DNA of 64,000 bases, from positions 2,356,001-2,420,000 of the forward strand of contig CBDATO010000001.1 in NCBI GenBank assembly GCA_965199805.1, read 5' to 3'. The notes under the pieces are model-generated. The model worked only from the letters and a program-made list of their open reading frames with translations, did no database searches and had not been told where the DNA came from. Position 1 is the stretch's first letter. Each line of letters opens with the position of its first letter. A program made the translations under genes and the position numbers. Shown here piece by piece: positions 25,569 through 35,587 of the stretch. Origin of the DNA: DATAZK01 sp965199805. GTDB taxonomy: Bacteria > Actinomycetota > Actinomycetes > Frankiales > Frankiaceae.

Positions 25569-26501
25569 TCAGAGCTCGGGGTGGCAGGAGCCGGCGCCGA
25601 GGGCAGCCAGCCCGCGCCGGTCGCCCGCCTGGTACGCGAGCACCCCTTCGGACGTCGGATACATCAGCTGCGTCGGGTCCTGCACGTGGTCCAGGCCCAG
25701 CAGGTGGCCGAGCTCGTGCTCGACGACCGACTGATCGGTGAACCGGGACCCCTGCGGGTCGAGCGAGGTGAGGTCCGGGGTGTCGAGGCCGATGGTCCCG
25801 CTCACGTAGACCGCGTCGTCGCCGGCTGCGGCCCGGTAGGGGCGCGGTTGACTGACGCCGAGGACCGTCCCGGCCAGAGCGGGCAGCTGCGTGGAGTCGC
25901 TCCAGGCGATGAGCACCGGCGCCCAGCGGTCGCCGTACCGGGGGAGCTGGAAGGGCAGCCGGTCCTCGTTCGCCGCCTCGTCCGTCTTGCCGTCGTAGAC
26001 GAAGGCGATGCCCGACGCCTTCGAGGCCTCCGCCACCGCGGCGAAGATCGCTTCGTCGCCGCCGGCCGGCGTGCCCGGGCTGTCGTGGATCACGTAGTGG
26101 ATGGGCCGGCAAGGATCCCAGCGCGTCGGCGCGCCCTCGGAGGAGGACAGGAACGCGAAGCCGCCGTCGCCCGCCGGCGCGACCGCTGCCGGCAGCATCC
26201 GGTCGTCCCGCTCGTCGTGGCCGGGTGTGGGTGACAGCAGATCGCGGACGGTCTGCCGGTGCGGCAGGAGGCGCCCGGCGGCTGCGGACGCGGTCGACGT
26301 CCCGGCGGTACGGCCCGGCAGCCAGCCGAGGACGTACGCCACTCCCACGACCGCCGCTGCGAAGGCGGCCAGGCTGACCAGGTTGCGCCCCGCTGTGCCC
26401 TGCCGCCGCCGGGTCCGGGCCGGGCGGGTGTCGAGCCGGTCCATCTTGCGCAGCAACCGCTCGACGCGCCGACGTCGGCGCCAGTCACCGGGACTCACCA
26501 C
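25569..26501 (-). CDS. membrane-anchored matrixin-like (M10) zinc protease
   Basis: A 310-residue protein. A basic N-terminus is followed by one hydrophobic segment near 50-65 (LAAFAAAVVGVAYVLGWL) and then an external domain. The long zinc motif HELGHLLGLDH (HExxHxxGxxH) near 265 and the following LMYPTSEG (Met-turn-like) fit the metzincin/M10 group. WDPCRPIHYVIHD is the usual start of the catalytic domain in bacterial members. The start is one of two adjacent GTGs; longer readings run antisense to tRNA-Arg and are unlikely. The substrate is unknown. Confidence 0.82.
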   Translation of the reverse strand: MVSPGDWRRRRRVERLLRKMDRLDTRPARTRRRQGTAGRNLVSLAAFAAAVVGVAYVLGWLPGRTAGTSTASAAAGRLLPHRQTVRDLLSPTPGHDERDDRMLPAAVAPAGDGGFAFLSSSEGAPTRWDPCRPIHYVIHDSPGTPAGGDEAIFAAVAEASKASGIAFVYDGKTDEAANEDRLPFQLPRYGDRWAPVLIAWSDSTQLPALAGTVLGVSQPRPYRAAAGDDAVYVSGTIGLDTPDLTSLDPQGSRFTDQSVVEHELGHLLGLDHVQDPTQLMYPTSEGVLAYQAGDRRGLAALGAGSCHPEL

Positions 26502-26593
26502 ACGGGGGTAACGCCATGCGACGGTGATCGGTGACGCGGAGGAAGCCGGTTGTGCGAGGGTTGTCGGACGCCTCTGCTCTACCCTGGTGGAAC

Positions 26594-26667
26594 GCCCTCG
26601 TAGCTCAGTCGGATAGAGCGTCCGCCTCCTAAGTGGAAGGCCGCAGGTTCGATTCCTGCCGGGGGCA
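26594..26667 (+). tRNA. tRNA-Arg (anticodon CCT)
   Basis: Acceptor GCCCTCG pairs with CGGGGGC (one G-U). The D-stem is GCTC/GAGC, the anticodon stem TCCGC/GTGGA surrounds loop CTCCTAA, and the T-stem is GCAGG/CCTGC. Discriminator A. CCA is not encoded. Confidence 0.95.
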
Positions 26668-26707
26668 CGTGGCGTCGTGCACCCTGCGGGGTGTGCGGCC
26701 GCCGCGC

Positions 26708-26947
26708 TCAGGCAGCAGGTGTGGGCTGCTCGCGCCGGGTCTGCGGACGGATCTGCAGGGTCGCCAGCAGCTCGTGGGTGGCGGCCGTGACCGCCGCAAC
26801 CGCCTGGTCGAAGGCCTCGACGTTGGCCTTCGCCGGCGCGCGCATGCCGCTGATCTTGCGGACGTACTGCAGCGCAGCCGCGGCCATCTCGTCGTCGGTG
26901 GGCGCCTCCACGTACGGCGGGCGCAGCGTCTTGATGCTCCGGCACAT
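26708..26947 (-). CDS. DUF2277 family protein
   Basis: A 79-residue protein. It starts MCRSIKTLRPPYVEAPTDDE and has AALQYVRKISGMRAPAKANV, both strongly typical of DUF2277. The function is unknown. It stands alone between tRNA-Arg and the TetR gene. Confidence 0.85.
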   Translation of the reverse strand: MCRSIKTLRPPYVEAPTDDEMAAAALQYVRKISGMRAPAKANVEAFDQAVAAVTAATHELLATLQIRPQTRREQPTPAA

Positions 26948-26983
26948 GCGGTTACCGTAGGGCCGCAGCCGCCGCTCCGCCAG

Positions 26984-27559
26984 TCACCGCAGCTCGGGAA
27001 TCATGCGGGTGAGCAGATCGACCAGCTCGGCGCGGTCGACGGCGGCGAGCTCGTCGAAGGAGCCAAGGGCCCGCGCGAGCAGCACCCCGATCAGGGCGGA
27101 GACGACGATCTCGGCGTGCAGCCGGGGCTGGTCGATCCCTCGGGAAGCCAGCACCTGGGCGAGCGGCCCGACCAGGCGGCGCGTCAGGTGGTCGCGAGCG
27201 GCCTCGCGGATCTCCGGGGCGGTGTCGGAGCGCACCAGGGCCTGCAGGACGGGGCCGGGCCCCCGGCTGTCGACGCGTCCCATCAGCCAGTCGATGTACG
27301 CGGCCGGTGTACTCAGGTCGTCGGGCCGGCCCGATTCGGCGTCCTCGGCCGTCACGGTGGCGAGGTACAGGTTGAGCTTGCTGCCGAAGTAGCGGGCGAT
27401 CAGGGCCGGGTCGACGCCGGCTGCGTCGCCGATGTCGCGCACGGTGGTGTTGTCGAACCCGCGCTCGCTGAACAGCCGGCGGCCGGACGCGAGCAGCGCC
27501 TCCCGGCTGGCATCCGCGTTGCGCGAGCGGCGCGGCTGCGTACGCGCGGGTGCGGTCAC
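26984..27559 (-). CDS. TetR-family repressor of the MFS exporter
   Basis: A 191-residue protein from a GTG. An N-terminal helix-turn-helix covers about 15-60 (LFSERGFDNTTVRDIGDAAG, then DPALIARYFGSK). The C-terminal ligand domain is unassigned. Its start overlaps the MFS stop (GTGA), so it is translated with the exporter it likely controls. An inverted repeat upstream of the MFS gene (29128-29158) is the probable operator. Confidence 0.88.
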   Translation of the reverse strand: MTAPARTQPRRSRNADASREALLASGRRLFSERGFDNTTVRDIGDAAGVDPALIARYFGSKLNLYLATVTAEDAESGRPDDLSTPAAYIDWLMGRVDSRGPGPVLQALVRSDTAPEIREAARDHLTRRLVGPLAQVLASRGIDQPRLHAEIVVSALIGVLLARALGSFDELAAVDRAELVDLLTRMIPELR

Positions 27560-29097
27560 GCCGAGCTCCGGGCCGACGCCGCCGGGCCGTCGGTGAGCAG
27601 GAGGCCGGCGCCGCTGATCTCCGCGTTCTCCACCATCTCGACCGGATCGTCGCCGTGCTCGGCGGCGGGGGTGCCGCGGCCCGGAAGGACGTAACTCATG
27701 ATCGCGACGCCGGCACACAGCACCGCGCCCATGATCAGGGCGGCGCGGAAGCCGCCGACGTCGGGGTAGTCGCCGCCGGGGCGGGTGTAGGCGGCCAGCG
27801 TCACGCCGCTGACGGCACTGCCGATCGTCAGGCCGACGCTGCGCAGCACCTGGTAGAAGCCCATGGCGCTGCCGGTGTCCTTGGCGTCGACCGCCGAGAT
27901 GATGAAGCCCGGCATGGCCGCGAAGGTGAAGCCGCAGCCGATCCCGGCGATGCCCATCACCAGGAACGCCTCCCACAGCGCGGTGTGCTCGAAAGCGAAG
28001 AGCGCCATGCAGACCGCGAAGAGGGTCGAACCCAGCGGGATCATGGTGCGCCGGCCGAAGCGGCGCTCGTAGAGCGGGCCGATCCGGCTGGCCGTGAAGG
28101 TGCCGACCGACAGCGGGATGAGCACGCACCCGGCGACGACCACCGAGGCGCCGAAGCCGAACCCGTGGTCACGCGGCACCTGGACGAACTCGACGACGAT
28201 CGGCAGGAACAGGTACATGGTCAGCGACATGATCAGGCCGGAGATGTCGGCGGTGAGCACCAGCCGGTTACGGGCCTGGCGCAGGTCGACGAGCGGGTCG
28301 CGGGCGCGCAGCTCGTAACGCGCCCAGAGCGCGAGCAGGGCCAGCGAGCCGATCAGACCGCCGAGGACGGGCGCCGACGTCCAGCCCCAGGACTCGCCCT
28401 CGCTGAGCGCGAGGATGAACAACGCCACCGCGACGCTCAGCAGCACCGCGCCGACGGTGTCGAAGGGCCGGGTGGCCGCGACCGATCGCGCCGGGACGAC
28501 GGCGAACACCAGCACCAAGGCGAGGGCGACGACGAACGCGCCGAACCAGAAGGCCAGGTGGTAGTCCGACGCCTCGGCGAGCAGACCGGTGATCGGGTAG
28601 CCGAGGCCGACCCCGACGGCCGCCGTGACCGACAGCACGGCGATGGTGCTCGCCGCACTGGCGGCGGACAGCTGGCGTCGGGCGATGGCCATGGTCACCG
28701 GCATGAGGCCGAGCCCGAGGCCCTGCAGGGCGCGCGCCACGATGAGCAGGACAAAGGAGCTGGTGGTGGCGGCCAGTACGCAGCCGATCAGCGTGGGCAC
28801 CAGGGCGATGACGATGACCCGGCGCTGGTACGGCCCGTCGGCGAGCCGGCCCATCACGGGCGTGGAGAGCGCACCGGTCAGCAGGGTGACGGTGAGCAGC
28901 CACGCCCCCGTGCTCAGCGAGACGTTGCTGGCCGCGGCGATGGTCGGGATGAGCGGGGCGCCGAGGCTGCTCATCACGGCGGCGACGAGGCAGACCGCGA
29001 CCAGCGTGGCGGGCAGGCCGCGGTGCTGCGTGCCGCCCGCGGCGGCGCTCGGCGTACGGGAGGACAGTCGGGGTGCGACATCCGCGGTCGCGGTCAT
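27556..29097 (-). CDS. MFS drug exporter, DHA2-like
   Basis: A 513-residue membrane protein with about fourteen predicted helices. The motif A region is GRLADGPYQRR and motif C is in ITGLLAE-type form (SVTAAVGVGLGYPITGLL). A second Gly/Arg loop is RIGPLYERRFGRR. It is likely a proton-driven exporter of a small compound sensed by the coupled TetR protein. Confidence 0.88.
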   Translation of the reverse strand: MTATADVAPRLSSRTPSAAAGGTQHRGLPATLVAVCLVAAVMSSLGAPLIPTIAAASNVSLSTGAWLLTVTLLTGALSTPVMGRLADGPYQRRVIVIALVPTLIGCVLAATTSSFVLLIVARALQGLGLGLMPVTMAIARRQLSAASAASTIAVLSVTAAVGVGLGYPITGLLAEASDYHLAFWFGAFVVALALVLVFAVVPARSVAATRPFDTVGAVLLSVAVALFILALSEGESWGWTSAPVLGGLIGSLALLALWARYELRARDPLVDLRQARNRLVLTADISGLIMSLTMYLFLPIVVEFVQVPRDHGFGFGASVVVAGCVLIPLSVGTFTASRIGPLYERRFGRRTMIPLGSTLFAVCMALFAFEHTALWEAFLVMGIAGIGCGFTFAAMPGFIISAVDAKDTGSAMGFYQVLRSVGLTIGSAVSGVTLAAYTRPGGDYPDVGGFRAALIMGAVLCAGVAIMSYVLPGRGTPAAEHGDDPVEMVENAEISGAGLLLTDGPAASARSSA

Positions 29098-29127
29098 GCG
29101 GCGGCTCCAGGCCAGTGCGTCCGTAAG

Positions 29128-29158
29128 TCATCAAGCGATGACATCAGCGGATGTCATC
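29128..29158. promoter_or_regulatory. probable TetR operator of the MFS-tetR operon
   Basis: A perfect inverted repeat GATGACAT-CAGCGG-ATGTCATC (29137-29158) overlaps a second one, TCATC-AAGC-GATGA (29128-29141). Both lie 31-61 bp upstream of the MFS start, where a promoter is expected. Confidence 0.7.
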
Positions 29159-29189
29159 GTACGCTGACTTGCGGTGTACGGCGCCTGGG

Positions 29190-30770
29190 TCAGCGCTCGG
29201 CCCGTCGCCGCATCGCGACGTACCCCGCGCCTCCTGCTGCAGCGAGGGCCACTGCCCCCGCGCCTACCCCGACGTACAGGCCGGTGTCGTCCCCACCGCC
29301 CGCCTCCGTGTTCGCCACAGCCGATGACCGGACCGGCGTCGCCGCGCGGGCGAGGGTCACGGTGTCGATCTGCTTGGCGTCCGAGTCGAAGACCGTGAGG
29401 CGCACGGCCGCACCGACCCCGGCGGCAGCCGGCGTCACGGCAGCGACGAGGTAGCAGTATCCCGAGCTCGTGACAGCGCTGAAGTCACCGGCGTCGACCT
29501 GCTTCCTGCCGGTACGCACGGTGTCCGGGGTCGAGATCTTGTACTGGTCACGGAAGAAGCCTTCCGTGTTGAGCCCGACCCCGCCGCCGCCCACGGTGAG
29601 GTAGGTGGTGCCCTTCACGGACTGCACCTCGCCGCCGCTCGCGACCTGCGCGACCGGGGCGCCCGCGCGCATGGGCTGGGAGCGCTCGTACAGGTGGTTG
29701 TGGCCGGAGATCACCAGGTCGACCTCGTAGCGGTCGAAGAGAGGCGACCACTTCGTGCGTACGCCTCCTTCCGACCCGTGTGCCCGCGACGTCGAGTAGG
29801 CGCAGTGGTGCATCGTCACGACGATGAAGTCGACACCCGGGTCGGCGCGGTAGCCGGCCAGCACCGACTCGAGCCACGTGGTCTGAGCGCCGCCGGAGTA
29901 GTCGAGGTTGTGCGGGATCTCCCAGGAGACCTCGTTGGAGTCGACCTGGACGAAGGCCACCGACCCGTAGCGGAAGTGATAGGTGGCCGGGCAGCCCGAC
30001 GCGCCGGTCGAGGGGAGCGCGAAGCGGGCCAGGTAGCCGCCGTATCCGTGGGCGCCGTAGCCCGGCTCCATTTCGTGGTTGCCGACCGCGGTCATCCAGG
30101 GCACCGCGGCCGCAACCGGCTCGATGAGTCGTAACCACGTGTCCCAGGTGGCGATCCGGAAGGCGTCGTCCGCAGCCCCGCTGCCATCCCGATCGGCGTA
30201 GCAGAGGTCACCGGCGACCAGGTGCAGCGCGGGCTGCAACCGGGAGATCTGCTCGACGATGCTGCTCGCCGTTCGGCTGACCCCCTCGTCGCCGAAGGCG
30301 GTGAACGTGAAAGGACCGGCCTGGGCCGGCGCGGTGGTGAACGACCCGGTCGTGCTCGCCCGCCCGTCGACCCGCATCCGGTAGGCGTATGTAGTGCCCG
30401 GGGTGAGACCGGTGATCCGTGCCGCCGCGTAACGGGTAGGCGTGCCGGCGACCCCGGCGGCCTCGAGATCGACCCGGCCTCCGAAGCTCGAGTCGGGGCC
30501 GTACTCGGCGACCGCGGAGCGGAACGAGCCGGGCATCGACGTCGACAGCGTCATGCTCGTGCGTGGGTCGTTGCCGTAACCCAGCCAGCGGGGTCCGAGC
30601 GGGGTGGCCGCATCTGCGCGAGTGGAGCGCAGCAGCATTGGCCCGGTCGACACCAGCGCTGCACCTTTCAGCAGGGTGCGCCGGGACACCCGCGCCTGCA
30701 GATACGCGTGCTGCTCGGCCATCGGGATCGGGCTCGGTGAGTCGGGCAGGTCACCCCAGGGCGTACGCAC
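29190..30770 (-). CDS. Tat-exported purple-acid-phosphatase-like phosphoesterase
   Basis: A 526-residue protein. Twin-arginine signal SRRTLLKGAAL lies near residue 29. A fibronectin-like N-terminal domain (about 60-145) precedes the phosphoesterase domain with FGDEG, GDLCYADRDG, GNHEM, MHHCAY and GHNHLYER, the five metal blocks of purple acid phosphatases. A C-terminal helix (about 500-518) and basic tail (RRRAER) suggest cell-surface anchoring. It probably releases phosphate from organic esters outside the cell. Confidence 0.88.
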   Translation of the reverse strand: MRTPWGDLPDSPSPIPMAEQHAYLQARVSRRTLLKGAALVSTGPMLLRSTRADAATPLGPRWLGYGNDPRTSMTLSTSMPGSFRSAVAEYGPDSSFGGRVDLEAAGVAGTPTRYAAARITGLTPGTTYAYRMRVDGRASTTGSFTTAPAQAGPFTFTAFGDEGVSRTASSIVEQISRLQPALHLVAGDLCYADRDGSGAADDAFRIATWDTWLRLIEPVAAAVPWMTAVGNHEMEPGYGAHGYGGYLARFALPSTGASGCPATYHFRYGSVAFVQVDSNEVSWEIPHNLDYSGGAQTTWLESVLAGYRADPGVDFIVVTMHHCAYSTSRAHGSEGGVRTKWSPLFDRYEVDLVISGHNHLYERSQPMRAGAPVAQVASGGEVQSVKGTTYLTVGGGGVGLNTEGFFRDQYKISTPDTVRTGRKQVDAGDFSAVTSSGYCYLVAAVTPAAAGVGAAVRLTVFDSDAKQIDTVTLARAATPVRSSAVANTEAGGGDDTGLYVGVGAGAVALAAAGGAGYVAMRRRAER

Positions 30771-30867
30771 ACGATCACTATCGGGTACTCACTTGAACAC
30801 CCGGTGTGAAGATCGCGAAGACGGGCCCTGGGCCTGCTGAGGATGGCTCTCGTGACGAGGGGATACG

Positions 30868-32658
30868 TCAGAGGTCGCTCGCGGCGTCTCCCTGCCGGGG
30901 GTTCGGCACGATCAGCTCGACATTGCGGTCGGCGACCTTTCCGCGCCGCCCGTCGACCGTCGCCGAGTGGCCGCCGCGCTCCTGCCAGTCGTTGGCCGCC
31001 AGCAGCCGGGAGAACGCGGCGAGCTGCGCCGGGGTCTGCAGCTTCGTGGCGTCGGCCTCCGGGGCGGCGAAGTCGACGATCGTGCCGAAGACCGAGAGCG
31101 TGCCGTCGTGGTTGTCCATGATCTCCACGAGGCGGCTCTGCTGCGGCCAGTCGATGTGCGAGGCCGTGTTGAGCTCGAAGAACCCGCCGGTGCCGGTCGG
31201 CCGTTTGTGGGCGACGACCGCGTTGCGGTGGGTGTGGCCGTTCACCCAGAGCACCACCTGCGGGTACTGCAGCAGCAGGGCCTGGACGGCGGGTCCGAGC
31301 ACCCGGGCGGTCGCCTCACCCTTCGCGAGGGTGGGGTTGTCCATGGTGGCGATGGTGTGGTGGCTGAAGATCACGACGATCTTGTCGGAGGAGGCCTCGA
31401 GCTGCTGCTTCAGCCAGGCCAGCTGGGTCTGATCGATCGAGCCGTTCGACAGCCCACCCGGGTTGACGGTGTCGAGCACGATGCCGAGCATCTCGGCCGT
31501 CGGCTCGAACGTGTAGTACGCGGTGCCGTCACTGCGGTTGCCGGCGGTGAAGCCGTGCCCGTTCGGCGTGCCGGTGGTCTCGAAGTGGGCCGCGACGACC
31601 TCCTTGCGGGAGACGATGCGCCGCTTGGGGTCGGCCGTGACGCGGCGCGAGGGGAGTCCCTCGGGCAGCGGCTTCCCGGCGAGCAGGCCGGAGGCGAAGG
31701 CCGCCGGGCTCGTACCGGCCGGCAATCCGATGATCTTCGTGTCACCGGTGCTGATCGCCGAGAACGCGCCCCCGAGCGGCGCATTGCCCTGGATCAGGCC
31801 GTCGTGGTTGCCGTAGGCGGTGTACCAGGGCAGACCGAGCCCGGTTGCCGTGAAGGGGCGGCGTACCGCGTCGAGCAGGCCGGGCACCTGCGGGAAGCCG
31901 AAGCGGGTCATCGCGAGGTCACGCGGCTTGCCGCTGGGCGGCCCTTCGGGGTGCCAGTAGTTGGTGTTGTAGTAGCGGCTGTCGCTGTCGGCGACGCCTT
32001 CCCACGTCGACAGATCACCCGAGTCCGCGCGTACGCTCGCGCCGCCGTCGAGGAGATCGATCGTCCAGCGGAGCTCGTTCTCCTGGCAGTTGTCCACGGC
32101 ATCGCCGGTGCTGATGGCGAAGGCGACCTTGCGCTTGCTCACCGGCCCTGTGCCAAGGGCCCGCACGGTGGCGGCCATGGTCTCCACGACCTGCGCCGAC
32201 AGGAATTCCTGCGGCCGGTAGGCGGCGTCCAGCAGCGCCCGCTCCGGGACGCCGTCGGCGATCCTGTCGAGGAACTCGACGCGGGCCGGTGACTGGGCGT
32301 CGACCACGTGCATGTCGGTGAGGTGCGAGAACGCCAGCAGCGGCGTACGCGTGCTGGTGCGTTCCGCCTTGGCGGCGATCCCGAGGTCGGCACGCAGGAC
32401 GTGCGGCTCACCGGGGCCGGCGACGAGCTGGACGAAGCCACCGGAGCCGGCCGGGCCGCGCAGCAGGGTGGAGTCGAGGGTCGTGGGCGCACCCGCTGCC
32501 GTCGGCGTCGGAGTGGGCGTCGGGGGCGTCGACCCGGTGGGGGTGGGCGTCGGGGACGGCTTCGGATCGGAGCTGCTGCACGCACCGGCGGCAGCCACCG
32601 CCGGCACGATCAGACCGGCGCGCAGCAGGGAACGGCGGGAGATCGGCACGAGCGACAT
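30868..32658 (-). CDS. Tat-exported metallophosphoesterase lipoprotein, TIGR03767-like
   Basis: A 596-residue protein from the ATG at 32658. Twin-arginine SRRSLLRAG is followed by a lipobox-like AAGAC at Cys27, then a Pro/Thr-rich linker. Metal motifs are SHLTDMHVVDAQSPARVEF, STGDAVDN, YGNHDGL, FSHHT and NGHTHRN. The HxxDxHxxDxQSPxRxEF block is characteristic of the PPA1498/TIGR03767 family. It lies next to another exported phosphoesterase on the same strand. The substrate is unknown. Confidence 0.86.
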   Translation of the reverse strand: MSLVPISRRSLLRAGLIVPAVAAAGACSSSDPKPSPTPTPTGSTPPTPTPTPTAAGAPTTLDSTLLRGPAGSGGFVQLVAGPGEPHVLRADLGIAAKAERTSTRTPLLAFSHLTDMHVVDAQSPARVEFLDRIADGVPERALLDAAYRPQEFLSAQVVETMAATVRALGTGPVSKRKVAFAISTGDAVDNCQENELRWTIDLLDGGASVRADSGDLSTWEGVADSDSRYYNTNYWHPEGPPSGKPRDLAMTRFGFPQVPGLLDAVRRPFTATGLGLPWYTAYGNHDGLIQGNAPLGGAFSAISTGDTKIIGLPAGTSPAAFASGLLAGKPLPEGLPSRRVTADPKRRIVSRKEVVAAHFETTGTPNGHGFTAGNRSDGTAYYTFEPTAEMLGIVLDTVNPGGLSNGSIDQTQLAWLKQQLEASSDKIVVIFSHHTIATMDNPTLAKGEATARVLGPAVQALLLQYPQVVLWVNGHTHRNAVVAHKRPTGTGGFFELNTASHIDWPQQSRLVEIMDNHDGTLSVFGTIVDFAAPEADATKLQTPAQLAAFSRLLAANDWQERGGHSATVDGRRGKVADRNVELIVPNPRQGDAASDL

Positions 32659-32692
32659 GATGCCCGCGCGCACTGTGATCGCCCCGACAGGA

Positions 32693-32747
32693 CGAAGGGC
32701 GCCGCCCGGACCGCGCCTGTGCAGGAGCAGTCGGACGGCGCCCTTCG
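32693..32747 (-). terminator. hairpin after gltA
   Basis: CGAAGGGCGCCG (32693-32704) pairs perfectly over 12 bp with CGGCGCCCTTCG (32736-32747), with a 31-base loop. It lies 16 bases after the gltA stop and upstream of the phosphoesterase gene. There is no clear U-run. Confidence 0.6.
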
Positions 32748-32762
32748 GCGAAAGCTGTCGAG

Positions 32763-34055
<1,293 letters not shown>

Positions 34056-34226
34056 GTAAACGGCTCCCTTGCGACGCACCAGCGCGTTCGGCGACAGCCT
34101 GAGTCTGGCAGACGCGCCTATGGACGGTCAGGGAGATGGGAGTGCGCCAGATCACGCTTGGTCGCAGGTTTGAGTGGTTCGCACTGCCCGGTCGACCGAT
34201 CCGGTGCCGTCTGCGACCCTGGACGG

Positions 34227-34400
34227 ATGGCCGGCGACGAGCGATCCACCGAGCACGAGGCCGAGTCACCGGCCAGCTCGGACGAGCGTGACCTGGGCTG
34301 GGGCGGTCGTGACTGGGACGCGGACGGTGACGGCGACGACCGTGATCTCGAGCGGCTGAACGCCGATCGCCCGCCCCATCACGAGCACCGCGAGCGCTAG
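34227..34400 (+). CDS. small acidic conserved protein
   Basis: A 57-residue protein. It is very acidic with a WGGRDWDADGDGDDRD segment and a basic end (PPHHEHRER). Small proteins with a DxGWG motif and a C-terminal RPPHH-like tail occur in other actinobacteria, as I recall. No domain is recognised. It is divergent from gltA. Confidence 0.55.
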   Translation: MAGDERSTEHEAESPASSDERDLGWGGRDWDADGDGDDRDLERLNADRPPHHEHRER

Positions 34401-34437
34401 AGCTGCCACTGCGGCTTGCTCGGGATCGGGTGCACAT

Positions 34438-34932
34438 TCACCCGACCAGCGTCACCGCCAGCCGCCCGGATGCCTGGGCGCCGATGAGCGCCAGCGCCTG
34501 ATCGGGCGTGACCGCCAGCACCACGAGGGAGCCGCCCCCCGCGCCGGGATCGGCCGCCGGCACGCTGAGCACCCGGACGGCGGTGGCCACCACCGAGGCG
34601 GGAGCCCCGGTGGCGTCGGCCGGGCCCGTCGGCGACTCCGCCACGGCGAGCACGTCGATCCGCGCGCCCGGGTGCAGCAGCGCGGCGACGGCGGCATCCG
34701 CCAGGCGCAGCGGTGCCGCCACCTCGTCGGTCGCCGGACCGAGGACGGGCGGCGGCGATGCCTCCTGGCGCTCCCCCGGCCGGGCCGAGGACAGCAGGAC
34801 GAGACCCGCCACCACCGCCAGCGCCGCAGCGAGCAGCCGCCGGCGGCGGGGCGCCGCAGGGGTCCACGACCGCTGCCACCCCAGGCGGGGCAATCCGGAC
34901 GCTCTGAAGACCTCGGGGCGGGCCGTACTCAC
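34438..34932 (-). CDS. SAF-domain membrane protein (CpaB/RcpC-like)
   Basis: About 164 residues from a GTG at 34932 (a TTG at 34950 is also possible). A basic N-terminus precedes one helix (LLAAALAVVAGLVLLSSA). A SAF-like domain follows (VAAPLRLADAAVAALLHPGA, RIDVLAVAE), then a C-terminal VLAVTPDQALALIGAQASG typical of CpaB-type proteins. Those help assemble Flp pili, but no pilus gene is nearby. The exact role is unknown. Confidence 0.65.
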   Translation of the reverse strand: MSTARPEVFRASGLPRLGWQRSWTPAAPRRRRLLAAALAVVAGLVLLSSARPGERQEASPPPVLGPATDEVAAPLRLADAAVAALLHPGARIDVLAVAESPTGPADATGAPASVVATAVRVLSVPAADPGAGGGSLVVLAVTPDQALALIGAQASGRLAVTLVG

Positions 34933-35003
34933 GTCACGGACGCTAGCCAACAGCGTCCGCGGCGCTCACCGCCCTGTGGACAACGGCCCGGCCGGGCCCG
35001 CCG

Positions 35004-35390
35004 TCAGGCGGCGGACGGAGCCTTGGGCGACGAACCGGAGCTCGACGAGCTGCTGGACGAGCTCGACGAGTCACCGGAGCCGGACGAGCCGCTCGACGAC
35101 GAACTGCCCGAGCCCGAAGAGCTCTCGGTCTTGGCCGGGGCCTTCTCGGCGGGCTTGTCGGCCGACTTCTCGCTGGAGCCGGAGCTCTCGGACGCGGGGG
35201 CGCCGCTGCGGTCGGAGCGGCTGTCGGTGCGGTAGAAGCCCGATCCTTTGAAGACGACGCCGACCGCGCCGAACTTCTTGCGCAGCTTGCCGCCGCAGGT
35301 CGGGCACTCGGTCAACGACGGGTCGCTGAACGACTGGACGGCCTCCAGGTCGGTGCCGCAGTCGTTGCACACGTATTGATAGGTCGGCAC
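35004..35390 (-). CDS. FmdB-family zinc-ribbon protein with Ser-rich tail
   Basis: A 128-residue protein. It starts MPTYQYVCNDCG and continues with CPTCGGKLRKKFGAVGVVFKG, the complete FmdB zinc ribbon (two CxxC pairs) and following loop. From about residue 62 the chain is almost only Ser, Gly, Lys and Glu, so it is probably disordered. FmdB proteins are thought to be small regulators, with unknown targets. A CIRCE element 28 bp upstream points to HrcA heat-shock control. Confidence 0.88.
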   Translation of the reverse strand: MPTYQYVCNDCGTDLEAVQSFSDPSLTECPTCGGKLRKKFGAVGVVFKGSGFYRTDSRSDRSGAPASESSGSSEKSADKPAEKAPAKTESSSGSGSSSSSGSSGSGDSSSSSSSSSSSGSSPKAPSAA

Positions 35391-35417
35391 GTGGTCCTCC
35401 GCTTGGGGCCGAGCGCG

Positions 35418-35444
35418 TTAGCACTCAGCGCTCGTGACTGCCAA
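35418..35444 (-). promoter_or_regulatory. CIRCE element (HrcA operator)
   Basis: TTAGCACTC (35418-35426), 9-base spacer, GACTGCCAA (35436-35444). The CIRCE consensus is TTAGCACTC-N9-GAGTGCTAA. One half is perfect and the other matches 7 of 9. A TACACT -10-like hexamer (35444-35449 on the minus strand) sits right beside it, so HrcA would block the promoter of the FmdB-type gene. Confidence 0.8.
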
Positions 35445-35587
35445 GTGTAGCGACCGGCTCAACCGCGCGGGCAGCCGCTTTCATCCCGGTCCGTCGTTGC
35501 CGTCGTGTTTCGCCGAGGGTCGACTATTTACCTGGCCTTGTTCCGATCGGAACCAGGGCGACTCCGCGGCTTCCTTGACTACGGAAG

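Noticed and set aside
26502..26945. Extension of the M10 protease frame to 26945
   Set aside because: It would run antisense through tRNA-Arg(CCT) and into the DUF2277 gene.
27550..29454. Long plus-strand open frame (634 codons) opposite the MFS gene
   Set aside because: It is rich in Arg, Gly, Asp and His repeats and antisense to a clear transporter. High GC keeps such frames open.
35040..35130. Ser-codon repeat in the FmdB-type gene as a mobile repeat
   Set aside because: It is an in-frame Ser/Gly coding tail, common in this family.
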